From Metridium senile (taxonomy: Eukaryota; Cnidaria; Anthozoa; Actiniaria; Metridiidae), in contig OX459104.1 of assembly GCA_949775045.1 (NCBI GenBank), positions 10,463,655 to 10,527,654 of the forward strand: a stretch of 64,000 nt of DNA, written 5' to 3'. The notes beneath the pieces are model-generated. The model had not been told where the DNA came from and did no database searches. It was given only the letters and a program-made list of their open reading frames with translations. Positions within the stretch are counted from its first letter, which is position 1. Every line of letters begins with the position of its first letter. The position numbers were made by a program, and so were the translations under genes. Shown piece after piece: positions 31,858 through 44,530 of this stretch.

Positions 31858-34800
31858 TCAAGGTTTTATCAAGACATAGGGAGGATAAGATGCATCGCCT
31901 CGGAAATTATAAGGTGCCCTTATTGAGGGATCTTTACATTTAAAGCAACTTTTCATTCCTTTGCTCCACCATTCGACAGCCTTACAGTCAACGGTACATG
32001 CATCCATACACTGTTGTTTGGTTTTAGGATTTCCAATAGGGACACGATTAGCAATTGTGCACCAGTATGGAGTGTATTCTTTCCAAACTAAAATAATAAA
32101 GTAACATGCACCAATTACAAATGGTTATCTTTATCAGTATCACTATCGGTATCATCACCATCACCATCACCATCACCACCACTACCACTATCACCATCAC
32201 CATCACCACCACCATCACCATCACCACCACCACCACCACCACCACCACCATCACCATCACCATCACCATCACCATCACCATCACCATCACCATCACCATC
32301 ACCATCACCATCACCATCACCATCACCATCACCATCACCATCACCATCACCATCACCATCACCATCACCATCACCATCACCATCACCATCACCATCACCA
32401 TCACCATCACCATCACCATCATCATCACCAACACCATCACCATCACCATCACCATCACCATCACCATCACCATCACCATCACCATCACCATCACCATCAC
32501 CATCACCATCACCATCACCATCACCATCACCATCACCATCACCATCACCATCACCATCACCATCACCATCACCATCACCATCACTATCAATATTCCGTAA
32601 ATTCTGTGGAATATTATATCAGTTAAATATACCATGTTAATTTTTGTATTTTGCTATTGTATATTTAGTATTTATTCAAATAAATACTTACCCTTTTTCA
32701 GCTTGTACACATAGTTAGTGTTCGCTACACCAACACATACAGCATCGTTGTCATCTACACACTGATTGACATAATCTGGTATACACTTGCTTGGATCTGC
32801 ATTCCCGTGCTTATTGTAGTCATTTCCACTCCAACATTCACCATACTTCTGAAGACCAAAGTATTGGTGCCCTTCTTCTTTTGCTTTGGCAGCACATCGA
32901 CAGGCTAGTCTGTTAACAAATAAAAGTATCTCTGATCTCTGATCTCTGCTATTCACAGCTCAACATACTCTCCAGCAAAATATGCCTCCCCCTAATACAT
33001 TGATTGTATTAACCTTAACCTTAATTGTATTAACCTTAACCTTAATTAACCTTATTCTATTTGTGCATGTATATTTGTTAAGACCAGTCTTGATAACATA
33101 TAATTATAATTGTAACAATAATATGACATCAGAGGCCTGTTATGGGCCCAATACCCGCCTAATCCTGCAGCAAGATTAGGCGGGATTAAGCGAGATTAGG
33201 GGAGATTAGGACATTTTGGGATTTTCAACCTTGCGGGGACAGGCAAGGTTAGGCGGGGTCTGGCGAGATTAGGCGAGATTTGACATTTTAGGACTTTTTT
33301 GCTAGCTGGGTTAGGCGGGGCTAGGCGAGATTAGGTGAGATTAGGACCAAATAACAGGCATATCAGACCTCCCATTAATAATGAACAAGACGCATAACTG
33401 CTTGAACTCTGGCTACATTACGATTATGTAAATATTTTCTCGGATTAGCTTGAGATGATTTGAAGCAAAAAATTTGTTATTTTTTTGGTCGTCCTCCTTT
33501 TCCCTTAGATCCGTCGTTCCGACAGTCCGTGATCCGTTTGTTTGTCCTGCTTTTATGCGGATCGATCGATCTTCGGTTCACATGCGAGTTCAAAGAGTTT
33601 CTAAGAAACAGTGTTATTAAGAAAAAGCAAGATAGATAGTCACTAAGCAATTGGTGTTATGTTTGAGGCGATTTAGGCTGTTGGGTGTAGTTTTCAGAGA
33701 GGCTAGGCCGTTTCAGCTGTTTATTTGTTGTTGTCGAGCTCGACCTGGAGGTTTAAAACTTGTCACGTAATCTGACATATTGTAAAGAAAGAAATGTTAC
33801 TTTCATCGCACATTTACATCTACATGTACATAGATCGCTAAGTGGAACTGCTAGATAAAAGGTTGAAGCGATTTTTAAATCGCAAAACTTAAAAGTTTTG
33901 CGAATAAGTTTGTTGTTTTGTGCAAGAAGCTAAGAGCTCGGCAATCGCCAGTTTCAATCGCAGATCTGAAGATAAAATTAAACTATTGACAGATAAACTC
34001 GTTATTTTAATCAAAATTATTAAGAAATAATTACAAGAAGCAATATATTTACCCTAAACATCACTAAAGTATTATTCTGTTGTTGTCTTCACTTCTAGTG
34101 CGCTGTATCGTACTCTCTAAGAATGCTTAGTAACAGCTTCGTCCTTTGTAACTGGTTGTGAATCCATTCCATAGCATTATGAAGGGATGGATAAAAAGTA
34201 GCTTCTGTTTATAGCAGGGAAGATTTTCCAATAAATTTCATCATAATAAGTTGGTTCTCTTAGCTATAGTTCCATTGTAAATTGCATGATCTTTAGTAAA
34301 AATCACAGTGGCCCTTTCCGAAAACATTCGACATAAACTTAAGCGTAATTCTACTGCGAATCATGTGGTGTGAACGTATAAAATATGAGAGTATTTGCGA
34401 TTAGTTCCGCCGAGAAATCATTCCTTCGACGAATCAAATATCCATGTGCTCGTATGTGCCAGTTTACGCATGCACTGTGATGACGGCGTTTTGCGACCGA
34501 AGACGACGAAGAAAAATAACACGAAAGCCCATTTTAAGACTCGGGCTTCGTTTGGAAATCCCGAGTAATTATAACGACATAAAGATTTTGTATATAACTC
34601 ACTGATTTCCTTGGTTGAAATTAAAGGTACAACGAAATATTCCTGGTAAAATTATTTTTCCTGTAATAGTCCATTGAATCCTTGAATTAAGGCCTGCCTC
34701 CGGACCTTAAATCGCGCTAAATCGCACTAAATCGCCTTAAAACACGCTAAATCGCCTTAAAACGCGCTAAATCGCCTTAAAACGCGCTAAATCGCATTAA

Positions 34801-37800
34801 AACGCCTAAAATCACTTAAAAACATTGCGACCCATTTTCATTATATTGATATATATATATATACTTGATTGCAGTATATGCACACCTTGTAGTAACTAAG
34901 GCTAATTATCTAAAAAGATGCAAACTAAAAACACTGCAATAAATTATGAGAGTAGGTTTGAGGCCATGTACTACTGTATTTATTTATTTGGGTCTTGAGC
35001 TTTTGTTGGACGCCGACATCATCAGAAGATAGATCCAAATAAATAAATACAGTATAGTACATGGCCTCAAACCTACTCTCATAATACCTTCCAAAATGCT
35101 ACTGAAGGACAACTTAATATTCTGCAATGAATGTTCTTATCCTTTTAAACACACGTAAATATAAAAAAAATCATAAAAACATACACCGAATAATAAGGTA
35201 TTGGGATAATTATATATGTACATGTACATGTACATAAACCACAACCTTTCTGAAATTGAGAATATGTAGTATAAAAGTAATTATACATGCATACCTTCAA
35301 GTACAGAATGATTGTGGTACACATTTATATATACCGTCAAATATACAAATATAAATGAGATGCAAAACTCAAAATACTAGTTTATCTGGATGTTAATTAA
35401 ATTAGATTGTTTGTATAAATATGTGCTCAAATCCTTCTGCAATAGGATGTAATCATACATATATATACGGTATATACAATATATAACTATTCCAGAAAGA
35501 GTTTGACTTATGAATACTGAATAGTACATTCCATGCAAGACCAAAATGCATTGTGCAGTTTATGCCATTATGTCAGTACAGTGTATTAGAGTTATGTTTT
35601 GTATATTAGCTTCATATGAAATGCAAATCAATCTATATTTGCTACCTTTGAAACCAACAATGTATTTCAGTCTTGGAATGCACAATTCAACATTTTTTGT
35701 GAATTTTCTACATGCAAATATACATAAAAGCACATTAAAAGTACTTAACAAAACTGCAAGAACATATTATTTATTTATAACATTTTAGAATATTTTTTGT
35801 TGGTCATTCTATAACAAATATTTATCATCAATCTAGCGAAATATAAAAGAAAATTGAAAAGAAATTAATTAACATTTTATGTGGTTTTCACCGAACTATC
35901 TCGAAAACTTTACTAGTAAATAATCTTATTGTACAAATCGAATCAAGTGAATTCTACTTACGTGAGCAGCATGCATGCAGTCACACAATAATATGGTCAG
36001 TCACACAGTAAAAGGTCACCATTAAGCCATTGTAAGTTAATATCATTTGTTCAGCTTTACTTGTGCAAATAGGTTGTCTGCGTATTTTACATAAACGAGT
36101 GGAAAACACATGCAAATATAAATCACTTCAACTATCTTGCTGTTCGCCATTTTAAATTGGTTTTGTGAGCCTGTGATAACACCGCACAGGTGTTTCTCCG
36201 TTGGGATGGGGGAGTGGATGGAGGAGTGTTCAATTACTGGTCAATTTCATGAGACTTTCTGTCAAATCTGAACGGTAATATACATCGACTCACTGAGTGA
36301 ACTCTTGATTTGTAATACGAAGCTCAGAAATGGCCAACGAGGCTAATCGGTATCGGCTAATCGATACTTCGTCAAAGGGTTGAAAAAATTGTTTTACTCG
36401 ATCGTCAAAGAAAAAGTTCTCATTGAGGGAGTCATAGCCGATAATATAGCCTGCGTGGCAGGCTCTTGGGGAATTGGGGATGAGGAGGGGAGGGGAAGGG
36501 GTGGAGGAGGAGGAAGGAAAGGGAAAGGAGAGCCTGCTAGCAAACCCCACTTTTTCGTGTACCTGCGGCCGCCAGAGGCCGCACGCTCCTATTGGTCAAA
36601 ATGAAGCATGACGCTGTCAATCATAGTATTTGTAATTCGACGCAATGTTACTAACTTAGCGTCTTCGCGTGCTTGTTCAACTAAGACTTCTTCGGAGACT
36701 TGAAAACATACTACAAAAAAAAAGCTACTGACGATTTACTCGAAGGTAAAGATGTTTTGGCTTTGTTTCCCACTACGCTCATGGTAATGAAAGTCGTATA
36801 TATTTTTAATTATTTTAAAAGTATTTGAAGCTTTTTTCAAAGGTCAAAGATCAAGAAGAAAATTGAGCTGTTGTTTTGGTTGCCGCAAAAGCTGAAAGAT
36901 CAATGCGATAGAATGAGTTCAGATAGTTTCTAACACAACGTAAACTGCAGGGTTTGAGGCATTGTATAACATAGTTTTATTTCAAATGATATAGGTATTA
37001 AAATAATAAAAGATTTGATAATATGAAGTCGCTGGCTCTTGTTTACAAACTCAACGGTCGACACGTAAAAGTGACAACTTCCAGATCACTTCCTGTAAAC
37101 TCTGTTGTATGCTCTGATTGGCTGAAAAATTTGATGTTTTGAAGTGTCTTGAAGTAGGCGGGTACACGAAAAAGTGGGGTTTGCTAGCAGGCTCTCCTTT
37201 CCCTTTCCTTACTCCTCCACCCCCTCCCCTCCCCTCCTCGTCCCCAACCCCCCAAGAGCCGCCACGCAGGCTAATAATATTATGACAGCACAGTAACACA
37301 TGTCAGATAGGTCACATGTCAGGACTTAGCGTGAGAGACTGGTACAAATCAAAATGGCGGAATACTCGAACATAGTTTTATTTTGAGCTTCTGTCATCTC
37401 CTGTAAAGGTACTTACAAGAGATCATCTTGTAAATAAGATCAAAACCAGGAAACAAGAAGGAAAAAAGACTTGCCACCTGCCACAGACATCACCTTCGAA
37501 TAGTGAAACGTCCAAGTATGCATCAAGTAAAGAAGTGGTTATTGCTGTAATTAATATCAGCCAGAAGAAGTATTTGAAGTGAGCATAAGAAAAAACACTT
37601 GCTCTTGGATCAAGGTATGGTTTGGTGGTATTTTGCTGTCTATACGATCTGGAGAACGTCAAATAGGATGGGTTCCTGAGAAAGATCCGAAAATGCACGC
37701 TGAGATTATTTATACATAAAAGATATAATTTATGTATCAAAAACCAAGTTTTTCTGTAAGGATCATCAATGCGACAGGAAAAACAGTTTCAGAAACATTT

Positions 37801-40800
37801 ACACTAACCAACATCAAGATAAGATGCGAATTGGACTTTAAATCTTCATCAGTGGTATGTAGAAATATTAGCTTTAATAATTTCGTTACTGTTCAGTCCC
37901 TGGTTTCAGAAACGTTTGTTTAATCTGGAAAAATATCTACTACAATAAAGATTAGATTCTTATTGTTGGAGGTTAGCAATATTATACAAATTCAAACAAA
38001 TGTTTCTTAGAAAATAGCCAGCAATCCTTAATGAAAGCACCCAGAACGTATATAATTATTTAATTTATATGTATATACAGAAAGATGTACAAAGGAAGTG
38101 TTGTTTAAAAGTTTTGATGATAAAAATATTCAAAATAAAAAAGATATAAAAATGTTGTTTTGCAACTGGTTTCATAGTATTAAACTATGTTAAAATAATT
38201 GATAATCATTGTTTAAAAGTGCTTTAATTGTTACGCTATTTGCACTCTATTCTATTGTTTTAACAAGCATCATGTTGTACTATTTTGTATTTCATGGATA
38301 TAATATTTGCACTCTAAATCAATTATGTAAATGAATCACAGGCATTCCTTATATTAATATAAAACTGACCTTTATTGAATACAATTTTTGATGTGAAGTT
38401 TAAACTGGCCTTTGCTTACTAGAAGTATTATATTTATATGATATTTTGAACAATGATACCTTTATTTTCAAATTTCATTAAATGAACTTAAAATGTTGTT
38501 CATTTTTACAAAAAAGAATTACTTAAACCACCAGAAAATGCATCTTCTTCACCATATATTTTCTTAAACATCCCTAAATCGCTGTAAATTGCTTAAAATT
38601 GCCTTATGGCGCCTCTGATTTTCTTATATTTTTTCTTAAATCGCCTTAAATCGCCTTAAACCGCACTAAGACGCCTTAAAACTTCACTCGAAGTTTGGCC
38701 ATATTTTCTTAAATCGCATTAAATCGCCTTAAAACGCTTTAAACCGCATTAAATTACGGCGATTTAAGGTCCAGGGGCAGGCCTGAATTACGATTGCGTT
38801 TATACAAATACATCGATATATATCTTATGAGAAAAGAAACCTAAAACACTTCTTTATTCAGGTGTTCCTTGCATACAATTTTTACTAAGATATACTTGTA
38901 TTCCTTCTAAACTCTCGCAGGGATACCAACAAATTGTTAGTAATTGTTAGATACCAACAAAAAGTTTTGGCCGAAGAAGAAAATAGACTTGGACCGAATA
39001 CAAAAATGAAGAAATTTAACAGTAGAAAAGGAAAAGACTGAGAGGCCAAGAAAGTATGTCTGTAGATAAAATCTCGTAGAAGTATAAAGACTACAGCAAT
39101 GTAAAAGAATTGAAAAAGAAGCGACTTTATTCGTTAATTATGAAAACTGTCTTCAAAATGCTTCCTTCAGTACAGTTTATTTATGGATTTTCAAGCTTGG
39201 CAGTTTAACTATGACCCATGTTTAATTCATCGAAACTGATTGAAGTACATACATGTATTCGTCAAAATATTATCGATGTCATTGAAAAGAAGAAAACCTC
39301 AGGAAAATAATCTCCGATAAAGTAAGTTCAACGGATTATTTATTTGAAGTTTTTTGAGAAAAAACTGTTTGATAACGAGCGTGAAAAAACACGGCCTAAA
39401 AACTTGAAATAATTAAGCTTCAAAAAGAAGAATCTGTTCTCTGATTTATTATAGAAAGAAAAAAGAAAACGTTTATCTCCGTTTGATTTATATGGATTTA
39501 TATGTCATATAATGATACTCTTAAATCTATATATGACACAATTGCTCCTGTACAGACCAGATGCATAAGACACCGTATCTGGGCCCCTTGGTACTCTGAT
39601 GATCTTCGATGAGCTAAACAACTTAAACGACAAATAGAACGGAAATTCAGATTAAAGTCCAACCTTACAGTCGATAAAGAATTACTCTTGGAATCCTTTA
39701 AGAAGTACAACTCTCTACTAGAATCCTCAAAAACATCTTACTACAAGAACAAGATTGACCAAATTGACTGCAAGAGCCTGTTCAAAACAATTGACGCCAT
39801 GTTCTATCATAGACAGACAACTTTACCATCAAAAGAGTCTAGAGAAGTATTAGTTGAACAGTTTAATGACTTTTTCACCCAGAAGATTTCCACAATTAGA
39901 GATTTACTCCATAAATCTTGTGACAAACAAACCACCTGTACTGTAAACACACAGTCGTCTCAAGCTCGCTCAAGACCTAAATGAATTCCATCTTCCTGAT
40001 GATCTGTCAGTGCAGTCCACGATCAAGTATTTGTCATCAAAGTCGTGTCCTTTGGACCCACTTCCTACTCACCTTGTTAAGAACTGCCTGCCGTCTCTGC
40101 TGTCCTTCATAACCATGATTGTTAAAGAATCGCTATCAAATGGGGAGTTTCCATCAGCCCTCAAGTTGTCCTATGTTCGTCCTTATCTCAAAAAGCCAGA
40201 CCTTGATAAAGAAGCCTATGCAAACTACAGACCAGTTGCAAATATCCCGTTTCTGAGTAAGATCATTGAAAAGGTTGTATCAACTCAAGTTTACACATAT
40301 CTACTTGAGAATAACCTTATTCCATCATTTCAGTCTGCCTTCCGCCGACATCATTCCACAGAAACTGCGTTGGTTCGAGTGACTAATGATATCCTGATGA
40401 GTCTTGATAATAAACAACAAGTGGCACTTATTCTATTAGACCTGTCCGCCGCCTTTGACACTTTAGATCATGACATTCTAATTGACAGATTTAAGAACTA
40501 CTTTAACATCTCTTGGAGGGTACTGGAATGGTTTCAATCGTATTTACAAGGACGAACTCAATCAGTTATTATTGGTGAAACAATATCATCCCCAGGTGAT
40601 CAACAATATGGTGTACCTCAAGGCTCGATCCTTGGCCCCTTACTCTTCATCATGTACATAGCTCCTGTTCAAGACGTCATTCTCAAACACAATTTAAGCT
40701 GCATGTTCTATGCAGATGATACACAGTTGTATATCACTATCGACCCTACCAATTCAACTTGCGCAACTGACCAGCTTCGATCCTGCGTAGAGAGTGTCAT

Positions 40801-43108
40801 GCATTGGAACGCAAATAATATGTTGATGTGTAATCCAGAAAAAAACAGAAGTAATTATGTTCTCGTCTCGATATAACAAAGACCTAACTATAACACCGAC
40901 TTTCACTTTTGGTGACACCACGATTCATACCACTAAGAGTGTAAAAAACCTGGGAGTACTGCTTGATAATCAACTTAATTTTAACAACCAAGTAAACTTG
41001 ATGTGTAAGAAAGCTATGTTAGCAATTAGATCTATTGGTCGTATAAAGAAGTATCTCACACGTGACAACCTAGCTAAATTGGTAAACTCTTTTGTGACAC
41101 CTCACCTTGACTACTGCAACAGCATATTATACGGTCTACCCAAATCGGAAATGTGACGCCGGTGTTAAAAGATCTACACTGGTTGCCAGTGGAATTCAGA
41201 GTGCAATATAAGATCCTACTACTTGTGTATAAAACTCTTCATGGTCTTGCACCAGCATACTTTGACAGCATTATCACAAAACACCAACCTGGCCGACAAC
41301 TTCGCTCATCCAACAAGTCACTATTTAACGTCCCCGCCATGAAGACAAGTACATACGGCAAAAGATCCTTCTCCCACGCTGCAGCAAGTCTTTGGAACAA
41401 ACTTCCTGAACAAATGAAATTAGCTGAATCGCTGTCGACATTTAAATCGAAATTGAAAACACACTTATTCAGAAAAGCTTACTTCAGTGACTTTATGAAC
41501 ACCCAACTTTGATTAACTATTCAATATTAAATAATTTATTATTATATATATAAAAACAAACATTTTAACATAGTCATATTGTAAATATATATTAATTAGC
41601 ATATAATTAGAAACATTTTTTTAATTTTTTTTTTGTAACCGCATTGAGCATTGTAAATGCGGAGAAAAGAACGTCATATTATTATTATTTACTTTTTGAG
41701 ATACAAACCGTACATAACACGATGTTTACAAGTGTGTAAATTGTACTTTTTGTGGTATTTGGTCGATTCAAAAAGGGATTTATTTATGTGCTTTTCACAA
41801 ACTCATTAACGGAAAACATTAAAGATGAATTAGAATACAAACATAATTCAAAACTGGTTGAATAACTTCTGTTTATTTAGCAATATTGACTATTTTATGT
41901 TTACTAAACGAACATTTTTATTATAGTTTCTATTTCAAAGTTGTTAAAGTTTTTTTACAGAACAAAATGATGTTTTACACAAAATAAAATACCTTGTTTT
42001 AACATCCTTGTCTTTTCAAATCGATCCTGTGTTGGTAGAACTGATACTTGAGGTCTTTAATTCCACTTCAAAAGAATTTTCAGGTCGTTTTTGTTTTGTT
42101 TGAATTTTGAAGATTTGCCATGACTCCTATTTTTTTTTTGAATAGTAAATCTAATTCGATGAAAAGGTTTTTTTTTATAAAGAAATGTTCTAGAATTCCC
42201 TTTTTTCCTTTAAATACATAGTTACCATCCTATTAAGTACTTGTTCAAGTAATTTTTTTGTCAATTTGAAGCTCAAAATCTTGATTTTTCTCAGCGTTTT
42301 GTCAATGGGACTTTATCATGCACGCTGTGTCGTGCGTGACACAAGTCACGCTGTCACAAATTTTTGTACGATTTGACCTCAAAAAGTAAAATCTAAAAAT
42401 TCATATCTTTTTCAAAAACGCGTGGATACCCCTCATTTTGTTTCTCTAGAAACGTTATAGTGATATCGAAGAAAAATGGGTTGGGTTGGATTTTTTAGTT
42501 AATAATTCATTATGCACACAAAATACCTTTTTCATAATTTGAGCATAAAATTATTGAAAAATATAGTATGTTGTACGCGTGATAAATAAGATTTTTGACT
42601 TTTAATCGAAAAAATATATATCGCAGATAATTATTTGCTCATAAAGTAGACAGTTAAAAGTCCGTTCCACCTATATCTAGAATTTCGTTACATAACTAAA
42701 ATAATTACAGTTTAGATTGCGCATGGCCCGTGCACAAAAACTATTTACATGCACATATTGATGTTGTAAGAACAATTTAAACTGGGAGCTCCGCTTTTAG
42801 GTATTACCTAATTTGTATATTAAAGCTGTTTTGATTATGTTATGATTTTCATATGTAAGATGATGTGCAATACACGAGAACATTCTAGACATGTCATCTT
42901 TTTCTATGGCTGTAATTGTTTGTATGTTAAGCTTACCCACTAATGGATCCTGTGAAATTGTTCCAGTCGATTCGGTGGCCGTCATAAGTAGGATTGGCAT
43001 TGTCCCTTTCATTGAGAAGCTCTGAAGCTAATGCTCTGTCATCCTGAACATCTTTATAGCAACCAACCTTTTCGTAGCCCATGTCACATTTGTCATATTG
43101 TTCCCAGG
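31858..43108 (-). CDS. Secreted cysteine-rich protein gene (block B), three frame-consistent exons
   Basis: Exons, 5' to 3': 42,937-43,108; 32,692-32,909; 31,858-32,087 (stop TGA). All have AG/GT borders and the phases fit: GG joins A (Gly), and G joins TT (Val). The product runs [20 protein letters not shown], then [42 protein letters not shown], then [22 protein letters not shown], ending in LIKP. The GCYKD...ALPSELL and FGLQxYGECWSG blocks are familiar from cnidarian extracellular proteins of unknown function. Candidate upstream exons lie at about 43,306-43,395 (FLDGAWNCERDN) and about 51,360-51,450 (GQYGDIYKG), but their phases are unresolved, so start and signal peptide are missing. The ~10-kb first intron is filled by X copy 3, an L2, element W and smaller insertions. 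Confidence 0.7.
32150..32588. repeat. (CACCAT)n microsatellite, ~440 bp, in the last intron
   Basis: Near-perfect six-base repeat with a few CAC-only variants near its start and one CATCATCACCAAC interruption at about 32,417. It is open in four frames, so the long ORFs it yields are artefacts. Confidence 0.95.
33134..33359. mobile_element. Small hAT-like MITE with internal GATTAGGCGA repeats
   Basis: Ends GGCCTGTTATGG and CCAAATAACAGGC are inverted. Flanks ACATCAGA and ATATCAGA are an 8-bp duplication with one mismatch. Block A lacks the insertion at about 13,155. The interior is a run of AGATTAGGCGAGATTAGG variants. An 8-bp duplication suggests hAT, without other proof. Confidence 0.7.
33932..34689. 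other. No gene seen; end of block B 3' part
   Basis: Similarity to block A ends at about 33,931. A segment at about 34,480-34,570 (CGACGAAGAAAAATAACACG, then CGGGCTTCGTTTGG and ATCCCGAGT) resembles, inverted, the insert at 43,906-44,530. Confidence 0.35.
34943..35085. repeat. Long hairpin, ~52-bp arms, with hammerhead-like sequence in the loop
   Basis: Arms start ATTATGAGAGTAGGTTTGAG and are almost perfectly complementary up to GGGTC/GATCC. On the minus strand the loop region reads CTGATGATGTCGGCGTCC, which begins with a hammerhead-type CUGAUGA box and a possible stem II, but the second box is AAAA rather than GAAA. This may be a Penelope-like terminal structure in inverted arrangement. Confidence 0.5.
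35086..36446. other. No gene seen; interior of element W
   Basis: AT-rich, only short ORFs without motifs. Simple CATGTA repeats at about 35,215-35,235. Confidence 0.35.
36447..37273. mobile_element. Second TAGCCTGCG-ended element (Mutator-like), 827 bp
   Basis: Inverted repeats of ~135 bp begin TAGCCTGCGTGGCAGGCTCT and include a purine-rich stretch (GGGGAGGGGAAGGGG type). ATAATA flanks both sides, which is shorter than the 9 bp seen for the related element at 30,562. The shared first nine bases suggest the same transposase family. The interior (about 36,600-37,120) has no clear ORF. Confidence 0.65.
38965..42793. mobile_element. Repeat X, copy 3 (right part), split by an L2 retrotransposon
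   Basis: It matches X copy 1 from about 17,405 to the terminal GGGAGCTCCGCT. Shared landmarks include GGATTTTCAAGCTTGGCAGT and GTACATACAT...TTCGTCAAAAT. The left X end is missing and is replaced by a repeat shared with 20,125-20,260. Its uninterrupted sequence near 42,757 provides the empty site for the element at 18,889. Confidence 0.55.
39485..41695 (+). mobile_element. L2-type non-LTR retrotransposon, 5'-truncated, nearly intact reverse transcriptase
   Basis: After a short linker region (APWYSDDLR, stop, [13 protein letters not shown]), ORF 40,010-40,876 covers the reverse transcriptase: [66 protein letters not shown] and [11 protein letters not shown] one-base shift near 40,860 leads to [15 protein letters not shown] stop at 41,153 after YGLPKSEM lies where about 40 residues are normally found, and then [20 protein letters not shown] to a stop at 41,510. 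Motifs and the HTEXA/LHWLPV tail are typical of the L2 clade. The 3' end is a short (ATT)n. The endonuclease domain is absent, so this copy is dead. Confidence 0.85.
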
Positions 43109-43905
43109 CTGTAAAGAAAGGAAATTTAACAATTATTGTCGACTGAAACAAATATGTACCGACACGATAAAAGTGGGGTTGGAATGGATGAATTAGAGAA
43201 AGGGGTATTCTTTATGCAGTAATTGACCGAAAGTGAAGAGAAAGTTGTTTATAGCATATACTCCATACAACTTACAGTCGTTATAAACAAGAAACGTTTG
43301 CTCACTAAATTGTCCCTTTCACAGTTCCATGCGCCATCTAAAAAGGTAGCTGGGCCTTTGCATCGAAAGTAGACGAACGAAGGCACAGATACTTTTCAAG
43401 ATGGCGCAGGGAAATGTGAAGGCGACCATTAACTATGATTTATCAAGGTAATGAATAATTAATGAGCATATTATCCAATGACATGAAGGAAAACTGTCAC
43501 GTGAATTGATCTTTATACCATAGTAATACATTCTTAAGAGTGGATGTCAGCAAGCATCAGACAAAATCGAAATTTCTTGGCAACACTTGAAAAATAGATT
43601 TTGCTCATACTTTGATATTTTGTAGCCTATTATGTCCCAATAATCGTGGTATAGTTTGTTTCTCAAAATAAGGTTTAGATCCTGAGATATTTGGATTTTA
43701 GTCGGAATGGGTAAAAATGCTAATTAAGCAGTGAAAATATTCATCAGATAAAGTCACGTACCTCGTGTAACGAATCTATTTAACCTTTGGTCTTTATAAT
43801 ATCATAATTATTTTACTTGTTATATAGACTTCATTCACTGATATTTGTGGAGGTTTTGGGTTATTTCTGAATATGTTGTGGATTTTTATATTTGACATAC
43901 TTTTT

Positions 43906-44530
43906 ACTCGGGATTCCTGTGGAATCACCGAGTTTAAAATTCGGCTTTGTTTTTCGTCGTCGTCGCCAAAATGCCGCGCACGCGCAGTATGGTCGAAGTT
44001 CTGAGTTACGTCATTCACGTGATCAGAACTCGTGGCGAGGCGTCCATTTTGCTTCTCGCTAGTGACAGTGGAGTGTTTACTTTTCAAGGTATGGATTCAA
44101 CGTCTTTAAATACGCTCAAATCGCTTACAAATCCACACACCGTTCGCGGTATAGCCACACTAAAAGATGTCGAGCGTACCAACACGATTAATAGGGCGTT
44201 TTTAAACGCCTAAAAACACCAAAAGTAGAAAGCTTAGACGGGTTGTTTATCATAGTTGTTTATCAAAGTAGGCACAACATCGTTTTGGGATACCTGTGGT
44301 ACTCGTTTTAGGCCACGCACGGCCATATTAGCGACACAGCTATCCCAAACTACAATTTTCTACCTTCCCTGAAAAGAAACTCTTTATCTTGAATTTATAT
44401 ATTACTATTAAAAATGAGCCTGAACTATATTTATTGTTATCAAATCGGAAAATAATGACATTTTTCAATCTGAACGTATTAATATAAGTACATCAAACAG
44501 AATCCCGAGTTCACGCAGTCAGGCGTCTAG
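43906..44530. mobile_element. Insertion in the left arm of Y, ends ACTCGGGATTC / GAATCCCGAGT
   Basis: The right arm of Y reads continuously where this ~625-bp segment interrupts the left arm (GACATACTTTTT joined to CTTATTAAAAAAG). Inverted ends ACTCGGGATTC at 43,906 and GAATCCCGAGT at about 44,500-44,510 define most of it. About 20 further bases on the right remain unexplained. An 88-codon ORF inside (43,947-44,213) has no recognisable domain. Confidence 0.65.

Larger units (their letters stand above)
34690..38784. mobile_element. Element W: 4.1-kb DNA element with AAATCGCC subterminal repeats
   Basis: Ends are AGGCCTGCCTCCGGACCTTA and an inverted counterpart (GGTCCAGGGGCAGGCCT). GAATTA flanks both sides, extendable to 7-8 bp with a mismatch, so a hAT-like origin is possible. 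Both subterminal regions (34,709-34,830 and 38,570-38,775) are packed with AAATCGCCTTAAAACGC-type repeats in opposite orientation, as expected for transposase binding clusters. The interior has no recognisable transposase. A plus-strand open stretch near 37,430-37,580 ([17 protein letters not shown]) could be an exon scrap. It contains a long hairpin (34,943-35,085) and a Mutator-like element (36,447-37,273). Confidence 0.65.

Noticed and set aside
32048..32635. Long ORFs of Val-Met or Thr-Ile repeats (up to 195 codons), and similar ones at 9,563-9,815
   Set aside because: They are translations of the (CACCAT)n microsatellite, which has no stop in several frames; there is no other coding signal.
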